Shown here: positions 1 to 9,307 of the stretch, one piece after another
Position numbering within the stretch: position 1 is the stretch's first letter
Layout: each line of letters starts with the position of its first letter
Source of the DNA: Mycobacterium sp. 141
Lineage (GTDB): Bacteria > Actinomycetota > Actinomycetes > Mycobacteriales > Mycobacteriaceae
Reading direction: 5' to 3'
Assembly (NCBI RefSeq): GCF_000382405.1
Contig: NZ_KB908269.1
Coordinates: forward strand, 35,665-99,664
DNA: 64,000 nucleotides
Position numbers and translations under genes: made by a program
Notes under the pieces: model-generated
What the model was told of the DNA's origin: nothing
Database searches by the model: none
Seen by the model: only the letters and a program-made list of their open reading frames with translations

Positions 1-1655
1 GGCCGGTGTGGCGGCTGCTCGGTGTCACCGCGATCGGCCTGCTGCTGCTGCATTTCACACCGACCAAATGGGCCGTGCAGTTCGGCGAGTTCGCCGGGCT
101 GGCCGGTGCGCTCGGTGGGGTGACGGCGTTCGCGTTCGCCCTGGTGGGCCTGCACAGCCGACGCAACCTCGCGCTGTACGTGACGGCGCTGCTGTTCGTG
201 CTGGCCTGGGCGACATCCGGGATCAACGGCTGGTTCTACGTCGGCAACTTCGGCGTGCCGTGGTTCGACCGCCAGCCCGTGCTCGCCGGGCACCCCGTGA
301 CCACGATGTTCCTGGTGCTGGCCATCATCACCGCCGTGCTCGCCGGCTGGCTGCACTTCCGCATCGACTACGCCGGGCACACCGAGGTCGCCAACACCCG
401 ACGTAACCGTGTGCTGGCCTCCACACCGCTGCTGGTGGTCGCGATCATCATGGTTGTGCTCGAGGTCGGCTCGATGGCCAAGGGCTTCGTCCAGCGCTAC
501 CCCGTCTACACCACAGCGGCGGCCAACGTGCGGGCGCTGAGTTCGGGGCTCTCGAGCAACAGCTGCGCCATGGCCGACGACGTGCTGGTCGAGGCCGACA
601 CCAACGCGGGCATGCTGCAGCCCGTGCCGGGCCAGACCTACGGCGAGTACGGGCCGTTGGGTGGCGAGAACCCGGTCGGGTTCAACCCCAACGGGATCAG
701 CGACACCCTGGAGCCGCCGAAGCCCGTCGTCGCCAACCCCGGCACCGTGAACTCCGACGGCTCACCCAACAAGCCCAACGTCGGTATCGCGTACGCCGCG
801 GGCACCGGTGGCGGCTACGGTCCGGTCGGCGTCAACGGATCCCGCGTGTTCCTGCCCTTCGGCCTCGACCCCGCCCGCACCCCAGTGATGGGCAGTTATA
901 AAGAGAACACCGTCGCCGCCAAGGCCACCTCGGCCTGGTACCAGCTGCCGCCACGCAGCCCCGACCGGCCGCTCGTCACCGTCGCGGCCGCCGGCGCCAT
1001 CTGGTACTACGACGAAGAGCATGAATTCCACTACGGCCAGTCGCTGAAGCTGCAGTGGGGCGTGCACCGTCCCGACGGCAGCTACCAGGCGCTGGACTCG
1101 GTGCAGCCGATCGACGTGTTCGCCCAGTTCGCCTGGCGCAACCTGCGTTTCCCGCTGGCTTGGGCGCCGCCGGAGGCCAACGTGGCGCGCATCGTGGCCG
1201 ACGACCCGAACCTGAGCGATGACCAGTGGTTCGGGTTCACCCCGCCGCGGGTGCCGACCCTGCAGACCGCGAGTGAGTTCCTCGGTTCGCAGACGCCGAT
1301 CATGATGGACATCGCGACCGCCGCGAACTTCCCGTGCCAGCGCCCGTTCTCCGAGCACCTCGGTGTCGCGGAGCTGCCGCAGTACCGCATCCTGCCCAAC
1401 GTCAAGCAAGTGGTGGTGTCGTCGAATATGTGGCAGTCCGCCCAGAAGGGTGGGCCCTTCCTGTTCATCCAGGCGCTGCTGCGCACGTCGACCATCCCGA
1501 CGTACTTGCGCGACGACTGGTACCGGGACTGGGGCTCGATCGAGAAATACGACCCGGTGGTACCGCCTGAGCTGGCGCCCGTAGCCCACATCGATCAAGG
1601 AACCAAGCGAGTGTTCGGCTTCAGCCGGCCCGGACCGATCCGGGCCCTGCCATGA
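1..1655 (+). CDS. embA: Arabinosyltransferase EmbA, C-terminal part
   Basis: Membrane GT-C arabinosyltransferase that adds arabinose from decaprenyl-phosphoryl-arabinose to cell-wall arabinan; EmbA pairs with EmbB for arabinogalactan. The gene runs off the left edge of the window; the frame is open from base 3, and about 550 C-terminal residues remain. Visible are the last membrane helices (HFTPTKWAVQFGEF region, then hydrophobic spans near residues 20-60, 100-120 and 140-160) and a long extracytoplasmic C-terminal domain with the sugar-binding fold typical of the family. The internal layout parallels the next gene (AD-DVLVE, PYGLDPAR/PFGLDPAR and RDWGS motifs occur in both), so the two are paralogues. 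Its stop overlaps the embB ATG by 4 bases (ATGA). Position directly before embB supports EmbA rather than EmbC. Confidence 0.93.
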   Translation, partial: PVWRLLGVTAIGLLLLHFTPTKWAVQFGEFAGLAGALGGVTAFAFALVGLHSRRNLALYVTALLFVLAWATSGINGWFYVGNFGVPWFDRQPVLAGHPVTTMFLVLAIITAVLAGWLHFRIDYAGHTEVANTRRNRVLASTPLLVVAIIMVVLEVGSMAKGFVQRYPVYTTAAANVRALSSGLSSNSCAMADDVLVEADTNAGMLQPVPGQTYGEYGPLGGENPVGFNPNGISDTLEPPKPVVANPGTVNSDGSPNKPNVGIAYAAGTGGGYGPVGVNGSRVFLPFGLDPARTPVMGSYKENTVAAKATSAWYQLPPRSPDRPLVTVAAAGAIWYYDEEHEFHYGQSLKLQWGVHRPDGSYQALDSVQPIDVFAQFAWRNLRFPLAWAPPEANVARIVADDPNLSDDQWFGFTPPRVPTLQTASEFLGSQTPIMMDIATAANFPCQRPFSEHLGVAELPQYRILPNVKQVVVSSNMWQSAQKGGPFLFIQALLRTSTIPTYLRDDWYRDWGSIEKYDPVVPPELAPVAHIDQGTKRVFGFSRPGPIRALP

Positions 1656-4600
1656 CCACGACCGAACTCAAGCCCGCCGAGAGCGAGCCGACGGCGGCCA
1701 AGGACGTGAAGACGGCCCGCTGGGTCGCCATGATCGCCGGCCTGATCGGGTTCATCTGCTCGGTGCTGACGCCGCTGCTGCCGGTGGTGCAGACGACGGC
1801 GACGCTGAACTGGCCTTCCGGAACCGCTACGGCGGCGACATCGGGCGCAGCGGGTCAGCTGAACAGCGTCACCGCACCGCTGATCAGCGAGACGCCGGTC
1901 AACATGACGGCGACGATCCCCTGTGACCTGATCCGCTCCCTGCCGCCGCAGGGCGCCCTGGTGCTGGGCACCGCACCCAAGGAGGGCAGGCAGGCCCCGC
2001 TCAACGCGCTGTTCGTCAACGTCACGAGCCAGCGCGTCGACATCACCGACCGCAACGTGGTGATCGCCAGCGTTCCCCGGGAGAAAGCGGTCGGCGGTGC
2101 CGGTAGCCCCGGTTGTTCCCGCATCGAGATCACGTCGTCGGAAGCCGGCACGTTCGCCACGTTCGTCGGGTTGACGGGAACCGACGGGAAAGAGCTGCGC
2201 ACCGGCTTCGCCGACCCGAACCTGCGGCCGGCGATCGTCGGCGTCTTCACCGAGCTGAGCGGGCCTGCGCCACAAGGGCTCTCACTGTCGGCGACCATCG
2301 ACACGCGATTCACCACCACCCCCACCGCGCTCAAGCTGACGGCGATGCTGCTGGGCATCGCGGCCACCGTGATCGCGGTGCTCGCACTGTGGCGCCTCGA
2401 CCGGCTCGACGGCCGGCGGATGCACCGCCTGATCCCGTCGCGCTGGCGCACGTTCAGCGCCGTCGACGTGGTGGTGGTCGGCGGGTTCCTGGTGTGGCAT
2501 GTGATCGGCGCCAACTCGTCGGACGACGGCTACATCCTGCAGATGGCCCGCGTGGCCGATCACGCCGGATACATGTCGAACTACTTCCGCTGGTTCGGCA
2601 GCCCGGAAGACCCGTTCGGCTGGTTCTACAACCTGCTGGCGCTGATGACCCATGTCAGCGACGCCAGCATCTGGATGCGGCTGCCCGACCTGATCTGCGC
2701 GCTGGTGTGCTGGCTGCTGCTCTCCCGCGAGGTGCTGCCGCGGCTCGGGCCCGCCGTCATCGCGAGCAAGCCCGCCCTGTGGGCCGCAGGCCTGGTGCTG
2801 ATGGCTGCCTGGATGCCGTTCAACAACGGTCTGCGTCCCGAGGGCCAGATCGCCACCGGCGCGCTGATCACCTACGTGCTGATCGAACGCGCCATCATCT
2901 CCAGCAGGGTCACCCCAGCCGCGCTGGCGATCATCGCGGCAGCGTTCACCCTTGGCATCCAGCCCACCGGACTCATCGCGGTCGCCGCGCTGTTGGCCGG
3001 CGGACGCCCGATCGTGCGCATCCTGGTACAGCGCCACAAGGTGGTCGGCACCTGGCCGCTGATCCTGCCGTTGCTGGCCGCCGGAACCGTGATCCTCACG
3101 GTGGTGTTCGCCGACCAAACACTGGCAACAGTGTTGGAGGCCACCAGGATTCGCACGGCCATCGGACCGAGCCAGGCCTGGTACACCGAGAACCTGCGCT
3201 ACTACTACCTGATCCTGCCGACCGTGGACGGATCGCTGTCGCGCCGGTTCGGTTTCATGATCACCGCGCTGAGCCTGTTCACCTCGATGTTCATCATGTT
3301 GCGGCGCAAACGGGTGCCGGGTGTGGCCCGCGGCCCGGTGTGGCGGTTGATGGGCATCATCTTCGCGACCATGTTCTGCCTGATGTTCACCCCGACCAAG
3401 TGGGTGCACCACTTCGGCCTGTTCGCCGCCGTGGGTGCAGCGATGGCCGCGGTGGTCACCGTGCTGGCCGCGCCGGCGGTGCTGCGGTCGGCGCGCAACC
3501 GCATGGCATTCACCTCGGCTGTGCTGTTCGTGATGGCACTGTGTTTCGCCACCACCAACGGCTGGTGGTACGTCTCCAGCTACGGCGTGCCGTTCAACAA
3601 CGACAAGCCGGCCATCGGTGGCGTCACCGTCAGCACCATCTTCTTCACGCTGTTCGCGATCACCGCGCTGTGGGCGTTCTGGCTGCATTTCCGTCCGGGA
3701 ACAGGCGGCAAGCTGACCCGGGTGCTGACCACGGCGCCGGTGCCGCTCGCGGCGGGGTTCATGTGTGTGGTGTTCGTCGGCTCGATGCTCTACGGCGTGG
3801 TGCGCCAGCACGGCACCTATTCCAACGCGTCTTCGAACCTGCAGGCGTTCGGTGGTGGTTGCGGGCTGGCCGACGACGTGCTGGTCGAACCCGACCCCAA
3901 CAACGGCTTCCTGACGCCGCTGCCCGGTGATTACGGCCCACTCGGCCCGCTGGGCGGAACGGCACCGACTGGTTTCACGCCCAACGGCGTGCCGGATCAC
4001 ATTGTCGCCGAAGCGATTCGGTTGACCGTGCCGATGCCGGGTATCGACTCCGACTGGGATGCTCCGGCCAAGCTGAAGAACCCCGGCATCAACGGCTCGA
4101 CCGTGCCGCTGCCCTACGGTCTGGATCCGGCTCGGGTGCCGGTGGCCGGCAGCTACGTGGAAGGGCCCGCGCAGCGGGAGAGCAAGCTCGCCTCGGCCTG
4201 GTACCAGCTGCCCGCGCCCGATCCCGGCAGCCCGCTGGTGGTCGTCACCGCCGCCGGAACCATCACGGGCAACAGCGTTTTCAACGGCCGCACCGAAGGT
4301 CAGACCGTGGAGCTGGAATATGGGCGTCCGGGGCCCGACGGTGCGCCGCTGCCCGCAGGCCGGCTGGTGCCCTATGACCTCGGACCTATCCCGTCATGGC
4401 GCAATCTGCGGTTCGACCGCAGTCAGATCCCGGCCGATGCGACGTTCGTCCGCGTCATCGCCGAGGACAAGTCGCTGAGCCTGGGCGACTGGATCGCCGT
4501 CACCCCGCCGCGGGTGCCCGAGGTCAAGACCGTGCAGGAGTACATCGGCTCAGAGCAGCCGGTGTTGATGGACTGGGCCGTGGGCCTGGCCTTCCCGTGC

Positions 4601-4909
4601 CAACACCCGATGCTGCATGCCAATGGCGTCACCGAGATCCCGAAGTTCCGCATCACGCCGGACTACAACGCCAAGATGAAAGACACCGACACCTGGGAGG
4701 ACGGCCTCAACGGTGGCTTGCTGGGCATCACCGACGTGCTGCTGCGGCAACACGTGATGGCGGCGTATCTGAACAAGGACTGGGGCCGCGACTGGGGCTC
4801 ACTGCGCAGGTTCGACACCATCGTCGACGCCACACCGGCGCAGATCAACCTGGGCACTGCTACCCGCAGCGGGTTGTACACGCCGGGCAAGATCCGCATC
4901 CAGCCCTAG
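1652..4909 (+). CDS. embB: Arabinosyltransferase EmbB (ethambutol target)
   Basis: Integral membrane arabinosyltransferase of arabinogalactan synthesis and the main target of ethambutol. 1085 residues, close to the 1098 of M. tuberculosis EmbB. An N-terminal helix (about 25-45) is followed by an extracytoplasmic domain, then a block of helices from about 230 to 700 and a large C-terminal carbohydrate-binding domain. The GT-C acidic motif DDGY sits at 291-294. The ethambutol-resistance loop is recognisable as GYMSNYF with Met at about 308, equivalent to Met306 of M. tuberculosis, so the sensitive-type residue is present. The ATG overlaps the embA stop (ATGA), which suggests translational coupling. 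Assignment rests on order after embA and the conserved loop. Confidence 0.95.
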   Translation: MTTTELKPAESEPTAAKDVKTARWVAMIAGLIGFICSVLTPLLPVVQTTATLNWPSGTATAATSGAAGQLNSVTAPLISETPVNMTATIPCDLIRSLPPQGALVLGTAPKEGRQAPLNALFVNVTSQRVDITDRNVVIASVPREKAVGGAGSPGCSRIEITSSEAGTFATFVGLTGTDGKELRTGFADPNLRPAIVGVFTELSGPAPQGLSLSATIDTRFTTTPTALKLTAMLLGIAATVIAVLALWRLDRLDGRRMHRLIPSRWRTFSAVDVVVVGGFLVWHVIGANSSDDGYILQMARVADHAGYMSNYFRWFGSPEDPFGWFYNLLALMTHVSDASIWMRLPDLICALVCWLLLSREVLPRLGPAVIASKPALWAAGLVLMAAWMPFNNGLRPEGQIATGALITYVLIERAIISSRVTPAALAIIAAAFTLGIQPTGLIAVAALLAGGRPIVRILVQRHKVVGTWPLILPLLAAGTVILTVVFADQTLATVLEATRIRTAIGPSQAWYTENLRYYYLILPTVDGSLSRRFGFMITALSLFTSMFIMLRRKRVPGVARGPVWRLMGIIFATMFCLMFTPTKWVHHFGLFAAVGAAMAAVVTVLAAPAVLRSARNRMAFTSAVLFVMALCFATTNGWWYVSSYGVPFNNDKPAIGGVTVSTIFFTLFAITALWAFWLHFRPGTGGKLTRVLTTAPVPLAAGFMCVVFVGSMLYGVVRQHGTYSNASSNLQAFGGGCGLADDVLVEPDPNNGFLTPLPGDYGPLGPLGGTAPTGFTPNGVPDHIVAEAIRLTVPMPGIDSDWDAPAKLKNPGINGSTVPLPYGLDPARVPVAGSYVEGPAQRESKLASAWYQLPAPDPGSPLVVVTAAGTITGNSVFNGRTEGQTVELEYGRPGPDGAPLPAGRLVPYDLGPIPSWRNLRFDRSQIPADATFVRVIAEDKSLSLGDWIAVTPPRVPEVKTVQEYIGSEQPVLMDWAVGLAFPCQHPMLHANGVTEIPKFRITPDYNAKMKDTDTWEDGLNGGLLGITDVLLRQHVMAAYLNKDWGRDWGSLRRFDTIVDATPAQINLGTATRSGLYTPGKIRIQP

Positions 4910-4923
4910 CACTTCGCGTCGAG

Positions 4924-4971
4924 TGGCCAGTTACTGCACGCTTTTTCGCGGCGCGCGTACATAACTGGCCA
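4924..4971. terminator. Hairpin between convergent embB and DUF4331 gene
   Basis: Perfect 10-bp inverted repeat TGGCCAGTTA (4924-4933) / TAACTGGCCA (4962-4971) around a 28-base loop that contains a T-run (4942-4946). It lies 14 bases after the embB stop and 17 bases before the stop of the convergent gene, the expected place for a bidirectional terminator. No U-tract follows the stem, which is common for mycobacterial terminators. Confidence 0.55.
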
Positions 4972-4988
4972 TTCGGCGGGAAAGCACT

Positions 4989-5999
4989 TCAGTGCGGCGG
5001 CCCCAGATACGGGAACACCTGCAGGGTGTCGGTATGGGGGCTGAGCCCTGAGGGCGGACAGTCACCCTTGGTCAACGACGCCAGCCGGTAGTCGATCACG
5101 TCGTCGGTGAACACCCGGCCGTTCGGATACTTGGCGGGCTTCGACGGGTTGAACGTCAACATGTCGGGCAGGATGCCCTCGGCGTCGATGGCGGCGATCG
5201 CCTCGTCGTGCGAGTAGCCACCGGTGTGCCCCAGCAGGTGGATGAACTGGCCCATCCAACGCTCCCGGTCGTGGATCGGCACGCTGGCGTTGTACTCCAG
5301 CTTGGTGTCGTCGGTGTTGAAGAAGCTGCTCACCGACGGATGCCCGGCCCGGTCCACGTGTAGGAGCTCGCCATCGACGCGCACGCTGCACCGGCCCCAG
5401 ATCCGGATGTCCGGGTCGGCGCCGAGCTGTTCGGTCGGCAACTCAAAGACCATCGAGCACACATTGGCCTCGAGGTTGGAATCCACACCCGTCCACGGGA
5501 ATTGGCCACTGAGGTGCAGTGCGGTGAAGTTGCGCCCGCCGCGAATGTCGAACAGGTTCTTGATGCCGTCGAAGTCGAAGAAGAAGGCGTCGCTGCGGGC
5601 ACCCGCGAAGAACGTGTAGGCATCCGTCCGGGCGATCACCGGCTCCCGCCCGAACGACACCTCGACGCCCGTGAAGATCCGCTCCCCCACCGCTTCGGGT
5701 GATTCCGCGTCGTCGCCGGACGCCACGTACACGTCCACGGTCTGACGGCCGTCGGCCGGTTCGGAGAACACGTAGCTGAACGCTATGTCATTGCGCAGGT
5801 CACCATCGTTGTCGATGGCCAGGCGATAGATGGCATCGGGATGTAGGGCGTCGGCTTGCGGATTGGCGTTGAGGATCAACACCGTGCGCTCCGGATCTGC
5901 CGGTGATTGGAAGGCATACAGATCGCACAGATCGAGTCGCTGATCGCCCAGCGGTGGCCCGAGGCTCAGCCCGGTGAAGTGGTTGGACATGATGCCCAT
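4989..5999 (-). CDS. DUF4331 family protein
   Basis: Protein of 336 residues with the pattern of the DUF4331 family: an early DLYAFQSP segment, an acidic AIDNDGD..NDIAFSY segment, a central SDAFFFD..G..N segment, and short beta-strand stretches throughout. The function of the family is not established. No signal peptide or membrane helix is evident at the N-terminus. The ATG at 5999 has a GAGG element 5 bases upstream; a second in-frame ATG three codons later is possible. It is convergent with embB and is not part of the emb operon. M. tuberculosis has an unrelated hydrolase gene (Rv3796) in this position, so this is a lineage-specific insertion next to a conserved operon. Confidence 0.8.
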   Translation of the reverse strand: MGIMSNHFTGLSLGPPLGDQRLDLCDLYAFQSPADPERTVLILNANPQADALHPDAIYRLAIDNDGDLRNDIAFSYVFSEPADGRQTVDVYVASGDDAESPEAVGERIFTGVEVSFGREPVIARTDAYTFFAGARSDAFFFDFDGIKNLFDIRGGRNFTALHLSGQFPWTGVDSNLEANVCSMVFELPTEQLGADPDIRIWGRCSVRVDGELLHVDRAGHPSVSSFFNTDDTKLEYNASVPIHDRERWMGQFIHLLGHTGGYSHDEAIAAIDAEGILPDMLTFNPSKPAKYPNGRVFTDDVIDYRLASLTKGDCPPSGLSPHTDTLQVFPYLGPPH

Positions 6000-6037
6000 C
6001 CAACCTCGGATGCTGCCGGGCCGCAGCGGAAACAGGG

Positions 6038-6466
6038 CTATACCCGCACGTACACCACGCGACTACCCAAGACGATGTCCTGCAACGATCTTCGCCGCGC
6101 ATCCACCACGACCCACAGCAGGCCGACCGGGAACAGCACGTAGGCCACGGCGCGCAGCAGCGCCACCACCGGCGGCAGCCGCTCGCACCGCCGGCCCACC
6201 ACTCGCAGCCCCATCGTGACCGCGCCGACCGTGCAGCCTGACACCGCCCAGCACACCGTCAGGTAGAGCACCGAAACGGCGAACATCACCAGAGAGGAGA
6301 AGATCGCCGACACCGTCGGCAGGATGAATGTGGTGGGGCCGAACATCAACCGCGTCAGGATCAGGCCGATGTACAACGCTGAGAGCACGACTCCGACGAC
6401 GGCCAGATCGATCACCGCAGCCACTCCCCGACTCACGATTCCGGCCGTTCGGATATCCTCGGTCAC
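6038..6466 (-). CDS. RDD family membrane protein
   Basis: 142-residue protein with three hydrophobic spans (about 20-45, 50-70 and 75-100) and the short N-terminal segment AGIVSRGVAAVIDLAVVG typical of RDD proteins, followed by the conserved G-x-R-V-V motif region (GLRVVGRR) after the second helix pair. RDD proteins are poorly characterised membrane proteins; some have been implicated in ion transport. Its ATG overlaps the stop of the upstream gene by 4 bases (ATGA), so the two are very likely co-translated. Confidence 0.75.
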   Translation of the reverse strand: MTEDIRTAGIVSRGVAAVIDLAVVGVVLSALYIGLILTRLMFGPTTFILPTVSAIFSSLVMFAVSVLYLTVCWAVSGCTVGAVTMGLRVVGRRCERLPPVVALLRAVAYVLFPVGLLWVVVDARRRSLQDIVLGSRVVYVRV

Positions 6467-6918
6467 GGCCGTGACCCGCGGCCCAGCAACCGGTCGACGA
6501 AGCCGGACACCACGTCGTCGGCCCGTTCACTCTGACTGCGGACGTCCGTCATCACCTCGGCGGTCACCGAATCGGTCGACTTGCGAATGATCGCAGGCAG
6601 GTCCATTCCGTCGGCCACCTCGTTGGCCAGCCCGACGAGGTCGACGCGCTGGCGGACCAGTTCGTTGAGGTCGAGCTCGTCCAGAACCATGTCGACGACC
6701 TGCACGGCGATGGCGGCCACCACCGCCTTGACCGGTTCGACGCCTGCGGCGATGACGCGCTCGCCACGCGCGGACAAATCGCCGCGCGCCTGCTTGAGCA
6801 GCCCACCTATCACGGGCAGCCGCTCCACACCGCGGTAGACCGCGCCGACGCCGACGACGGCGGTCGCTGCCGCACCCGCGGCAACCGTCACCACGGGGTG
6901 ATCCTCTAGGCCTGACAC
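6463..6918 (-). CDS. Conserved hypothetical protein (membrane-associated)
   Basis: 151 residues from a GTG start at 6918 (MSGLEDHPVV in frame); longer upstream readings run into the kinase gene and are not supported. After a short hydrophobic stretch (about 8-24, VVTVAAGAAATAVVGVGAVY) the rest is amphipathic helix rich in Val, Asp and Glu, with alternating helical segments (ELDLNELVRQRVDLVGLANEVADGMDLP) like those of mycobacterial proteins adjoining RDD genes. No catalytic motif is seen. It overlaps the RDD gene by 4 bases and probably forms a two-gene unit with it. Function unknown; a role as a partner of the RDD protein is inference from the overlap only. Confidence 0.7.
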   Translation of the reverse strand: MSGLEDHPVVTVAAGAAATAVVGVGAVYRGVERLPVIGGLLKQARGDLSARGERVIAAGVEPVKAVVAAIAVQVVDMVLDELDLNELVRQRVDLVGLANEVADGMDLPAIIRKSTDSVTAEVMTDVRSQSERADDVVSGFVDRLLGRGSRP

Positions 6919-6946
6919 GGTTCGAATCGTAGCCGCGCACCGGTTG

Positions 6947-8473
6947 CTACCGGTGCAGCTTGGACAGCTGGGTTGAGTGCACTCTCGGCAGGGTGATAGT
7001 GAAAGTGGTGGCACCGGGGACGCTATGCAGAGCGATGGTTCCGTTGTGGGACTTGACAAGTGATGAGACGATTGCAAGCCCGAGGCCGGTGCTGCCGGCT
7101 CGGCGAGAACGCGATGAGTCACCGCGGGTGAAACGTTCGAAGATCTCGGGTTGTTGGTGTTGCGGGATTCCCGGACCATCATCGGTGACCCTCAGCACCG
7201 CCAGCCCACCCTCGGGACAGCTCAATGTGGTGCTGACGTGGGTTCCGGGCGGGGTGTGGATGCGCGCGTTCGAGAGCAGGTTGGCGAGCACCTGATGCAG
7301 TCGAACGCCGTCTCCGGTGACGATGACGGGTTCGTCGGGCACCTGGACTGACCACTGATGCTCCGGTCCGGTAACCCGCGCATCCATCACGATGTCGGCG
7401 GCAAGCACGCACACGTCGACCTCGCCGAACTCCAGCGGGCATCCGGCATCCATGCGGGCCAACAACAGCATGTCCCCCACGAGCCGTGTCATACGTTTGG
7501 CTTCTGCGTCCACCCGACTGATCGCGTAGGCGAGGTCCGGCGGCAATGTCGACGGCGCACGCAGAGCGACCAATTCGGTGTAGCCGCTGATGCAGGCCAG
7601 CGGGGTACGGAGTTCGTGACTGGCGTCGGCGACGAACTGACGCACTCTCATCTCACTGGCGTGCCGAGCCGACAGTGCATCCGCGATTCGGTCCAGCATC
7701 TGGTCGAACGCCATTCCGAGTTGCCCGACTTCGGTGTACGGGGACTGCGGGCCGATACCGACAAGTACTGTGGGAAAACACACTTCGCCCCGATCGAGCT
7801 CCAGCTGCGCTACTCGCCGTGCAGCCAGGGCAACCCGTGACAGCGGTGCGAACTGACGGCGGATGACGACAACGCCGGCCGCCACCGCCACTATCAGCGC
7901 AACCGCGGCGACACCCCAGAAGATGCCCATCAGCGACACCAGCGTTTGGTTCACGCCCTCCAGCGAGAGCCCGGCCACCACGTAGTTGCCGTCTGCCGCC
8001 GGAATGGCGATCAGCTCGTATTCTCCGACACCATCAAGAAACTCACGGACCGGATGGCCCGTGGGCACATCGCCCAGTTGGCTCGCGGCGTCCATCGACA
8101 GTTGTTCCCGCGTACCGTCGATGCTGATCACCGCAGCCTCGTCGACCCGTCCACCGACGACGACCGCTCCCGCAGTTCCCGTCGATTGACCTGGCGCGTC
8201 GAGGAATACGGGACCCGGTCCCTCGAAGTGAAGGCCCGGCGGCGGCCCCAGGTCGTAAAATGTCGCCGACCGTGAGGCCGCATCGCGCACCTGGTTGTCA
8301 AGTTGCCGCAGCAGGAACCGTTCTGTCGCCAGCAGTGTTCCCGCGCCGACGGCCGCACAGACGCACGCCAACAGAACGACCAGCACCACCACCAGCCGCG
8401 TCCGCAGTGACCACGTGTGCGGACTGCAGATCCGGGTGGCCAGAGGCAGATCAGCGGGGTGGTTTGAGGACAT
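6947..8473 (-). CDS. Sensor histidine kinase (TrcS-like)
   Basis: Membrane sensor kinase of 508 residues. Order of parts: cytoplasmic N-terminus, helix about 25-47, extracytoplasmic sensor region about 48-185, second helix about 187-210, HAMP linker, then a DHp domain with the H-box SHELRTPLACISGY (phospho-acceptor His) and a HATPase domain with N-box (NLLSNARIHTP), G1 (DDGPGIP) and G2 (GSTGLGLAI) motifs, all intact. The start overlaps the 3' end of the response-regulator gene by 23 bases, so kinase and regulator form one operon. The 508/257 residue lengths of the pair agree with M. tuberculosis TrcS/TrcR; TcrY/TcrX would be shorter. This is a length and layout match from memory, not an alignment. 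Confidence 0.88.
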   Translation of the reverse strand: MSSNHPADLPLATRICSPHTWSLRTRLVVVLVVLLACVCAAVGAGTLLATERFLLRQLDNQVRDAASRSATFYDLGPPPGLHFEGPGPVFLDAPGQSTGTAGAVVVGGRVDEAAVISIDGTREQLSMDAASQLGDVPTGHPVREFLDGVGEYELIAIPAADGNYVVAGLSLEGVNQTLVSLMGIFWGVAAVALIVAVAAGVVVIRRQFAPLSRVALAARRVAQLELDRGEVCFPTVLVGIGPQSPYTEVGQLGMAFDQMLDRIADALSARHASEMRVRQFVADASHELRTPLACISGYTELVALRAPSTLPPDLAYAISRVDAEAKRMTRLVGDMLLLARMDAGCPLEFGEVDVCVLAADIVMDARVTGPEHQWSVQVPDEPVIVTGDGVRLHQVLANLLSNARIHTPPGTHVSTTLSCPEGGLAVLRVTDDGPGIPQHQQPEIFERFTRGDSSRSRRAGSTGLGLAIVSSLVKSHNGTIALHSVPGATTFTITLPRVHSTQLSKLHR

Positions 8474-9224
8474 AGCCGACTCCGCGAACGGTGCGGATCA
8501 GAGGGATGCGTCCGGCGTCAATCTTCCGACGCAGGTAGGAGATGTACAGTTCGACTACGTTGGAACGCCCGTCATCCTCGTGGTTCCAGACCCGTTGCAG
8601 GATCTGCATTTTGGTGAGCACGCGTTGCGGGTTGCGCATCATGAACCGAAGCAGCTCGAATTCCGTTGCTGTCAATTGGATCTCATCGCTACCGCGCATC
8701 ACCTCGTGGCTGTCCTCGTCCAGGATCAGATCCGCAACGATCAGCCGGGCATCACTGTTGTCCGCCGCCGCGCCACTGCGTCGCATCAGTGCCCGCAGTC
8801 GCAGCACCAATTCCTCGACACTGAACGGCTTGGTCACGTAATCGTCGCTACCGGCCTCAAGTCCGGCGATGCGGTCCTCGAGCGTCTCCTTGGCCGTCAG
8901 AAGCAGCAACGGAAGACCCGGCCGTGCGGCACGCAGTTTCTGCAGTACCGCCAGGCCGGATACGTCGGGCAGCATCACGTCCAAGACAACCACGTCGGGC
9001 GGGTCCTGCTCAGCCAGACGGATCGCGGTGGTGCCGTCTGGAGCCGTCGTCACCTGCCATCCTTCATAGCGCAGCGCCATCGCTACGAGTTCGGCGAGCC
9101 CTGGCTCATCGTCGACCACCAGGACCCGGACGGAACTACCGTCGGCTCGGGTCATCACGGACCGTCCGGTGACTGCTTCGGATGTTGGCACTATCCGATC
9201 GTCGTAGCCCCTGTTAGCCGTCAA
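8451..9224 (-). CDS. OmpR-family response regulator (TrcR-like)
   Basis: Two-domain response regulator of 257 residues. After a roughly 30-residue N-terminal extension the receiver domain shows the acidic pair in VLVVDDEPG, the phospho-acceptor Asp in VVVLDVMLPD, the conserved Thr/Ala (LLLLTAKE) and the Lys in YVTKPFS. The C-terminal winged helix (about 160-257) ends with the typical RRKIDAG..LIRTVRGVGYVL. It is upstream of and overlaps its cognate kinase gene. The TrcR assignment is based on length and operon layout; another OmpR-type regulator cannot be excluded. Its position next to the mycolate genes is unlike the M. tuberculosis location of trcRS (Rv1032c-Rv1033c). Confidence 0.9.
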   Translation of the reverse strand: MTANRGYDDRIVPTSEAVTGRSVMTRADGSSVRVLVVDDEPGLAELVAMALRYEGWQVTTAPDGTTAIRLAEQDPPDVVVLDVMLPDVSGLAVLQKLRAARPGLPLLLLTAKETLEDRIAGLEAGSDDYVTKPFSVEELVLRLRALMRRSGAAADNSDARLIVADLILDEDSHEVMRGSDEIQLTATEFELLRFMMRNPQRVLTKMQILQRVWNHEDDGRSNVVELYISYLRRKIDAGRIPLIRTVRGVGYVLKPPR

Positions 9225-9307
9225 CTGTGGAGTTCATGTGCGCAAGCTATGGCTTCCCGCACGTGAGCGTGCGGCACGCCGATCCGCACCGCACGCTCAC
9301 GAATCCG

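Noticed and set aside
2282..4000. 572-codon minus-strand frame across embB
   Set aside because: Composition is Arg/His/Gln-rich as in GC-rich antisense frames; embB explains the region completely.
6919..6930. GGTTCGAATC, like a tRNA T-loop
   Set aside because: No matching acceptor, anticodon or D arms are found on either side, and the string lies at the border of two protein genes.
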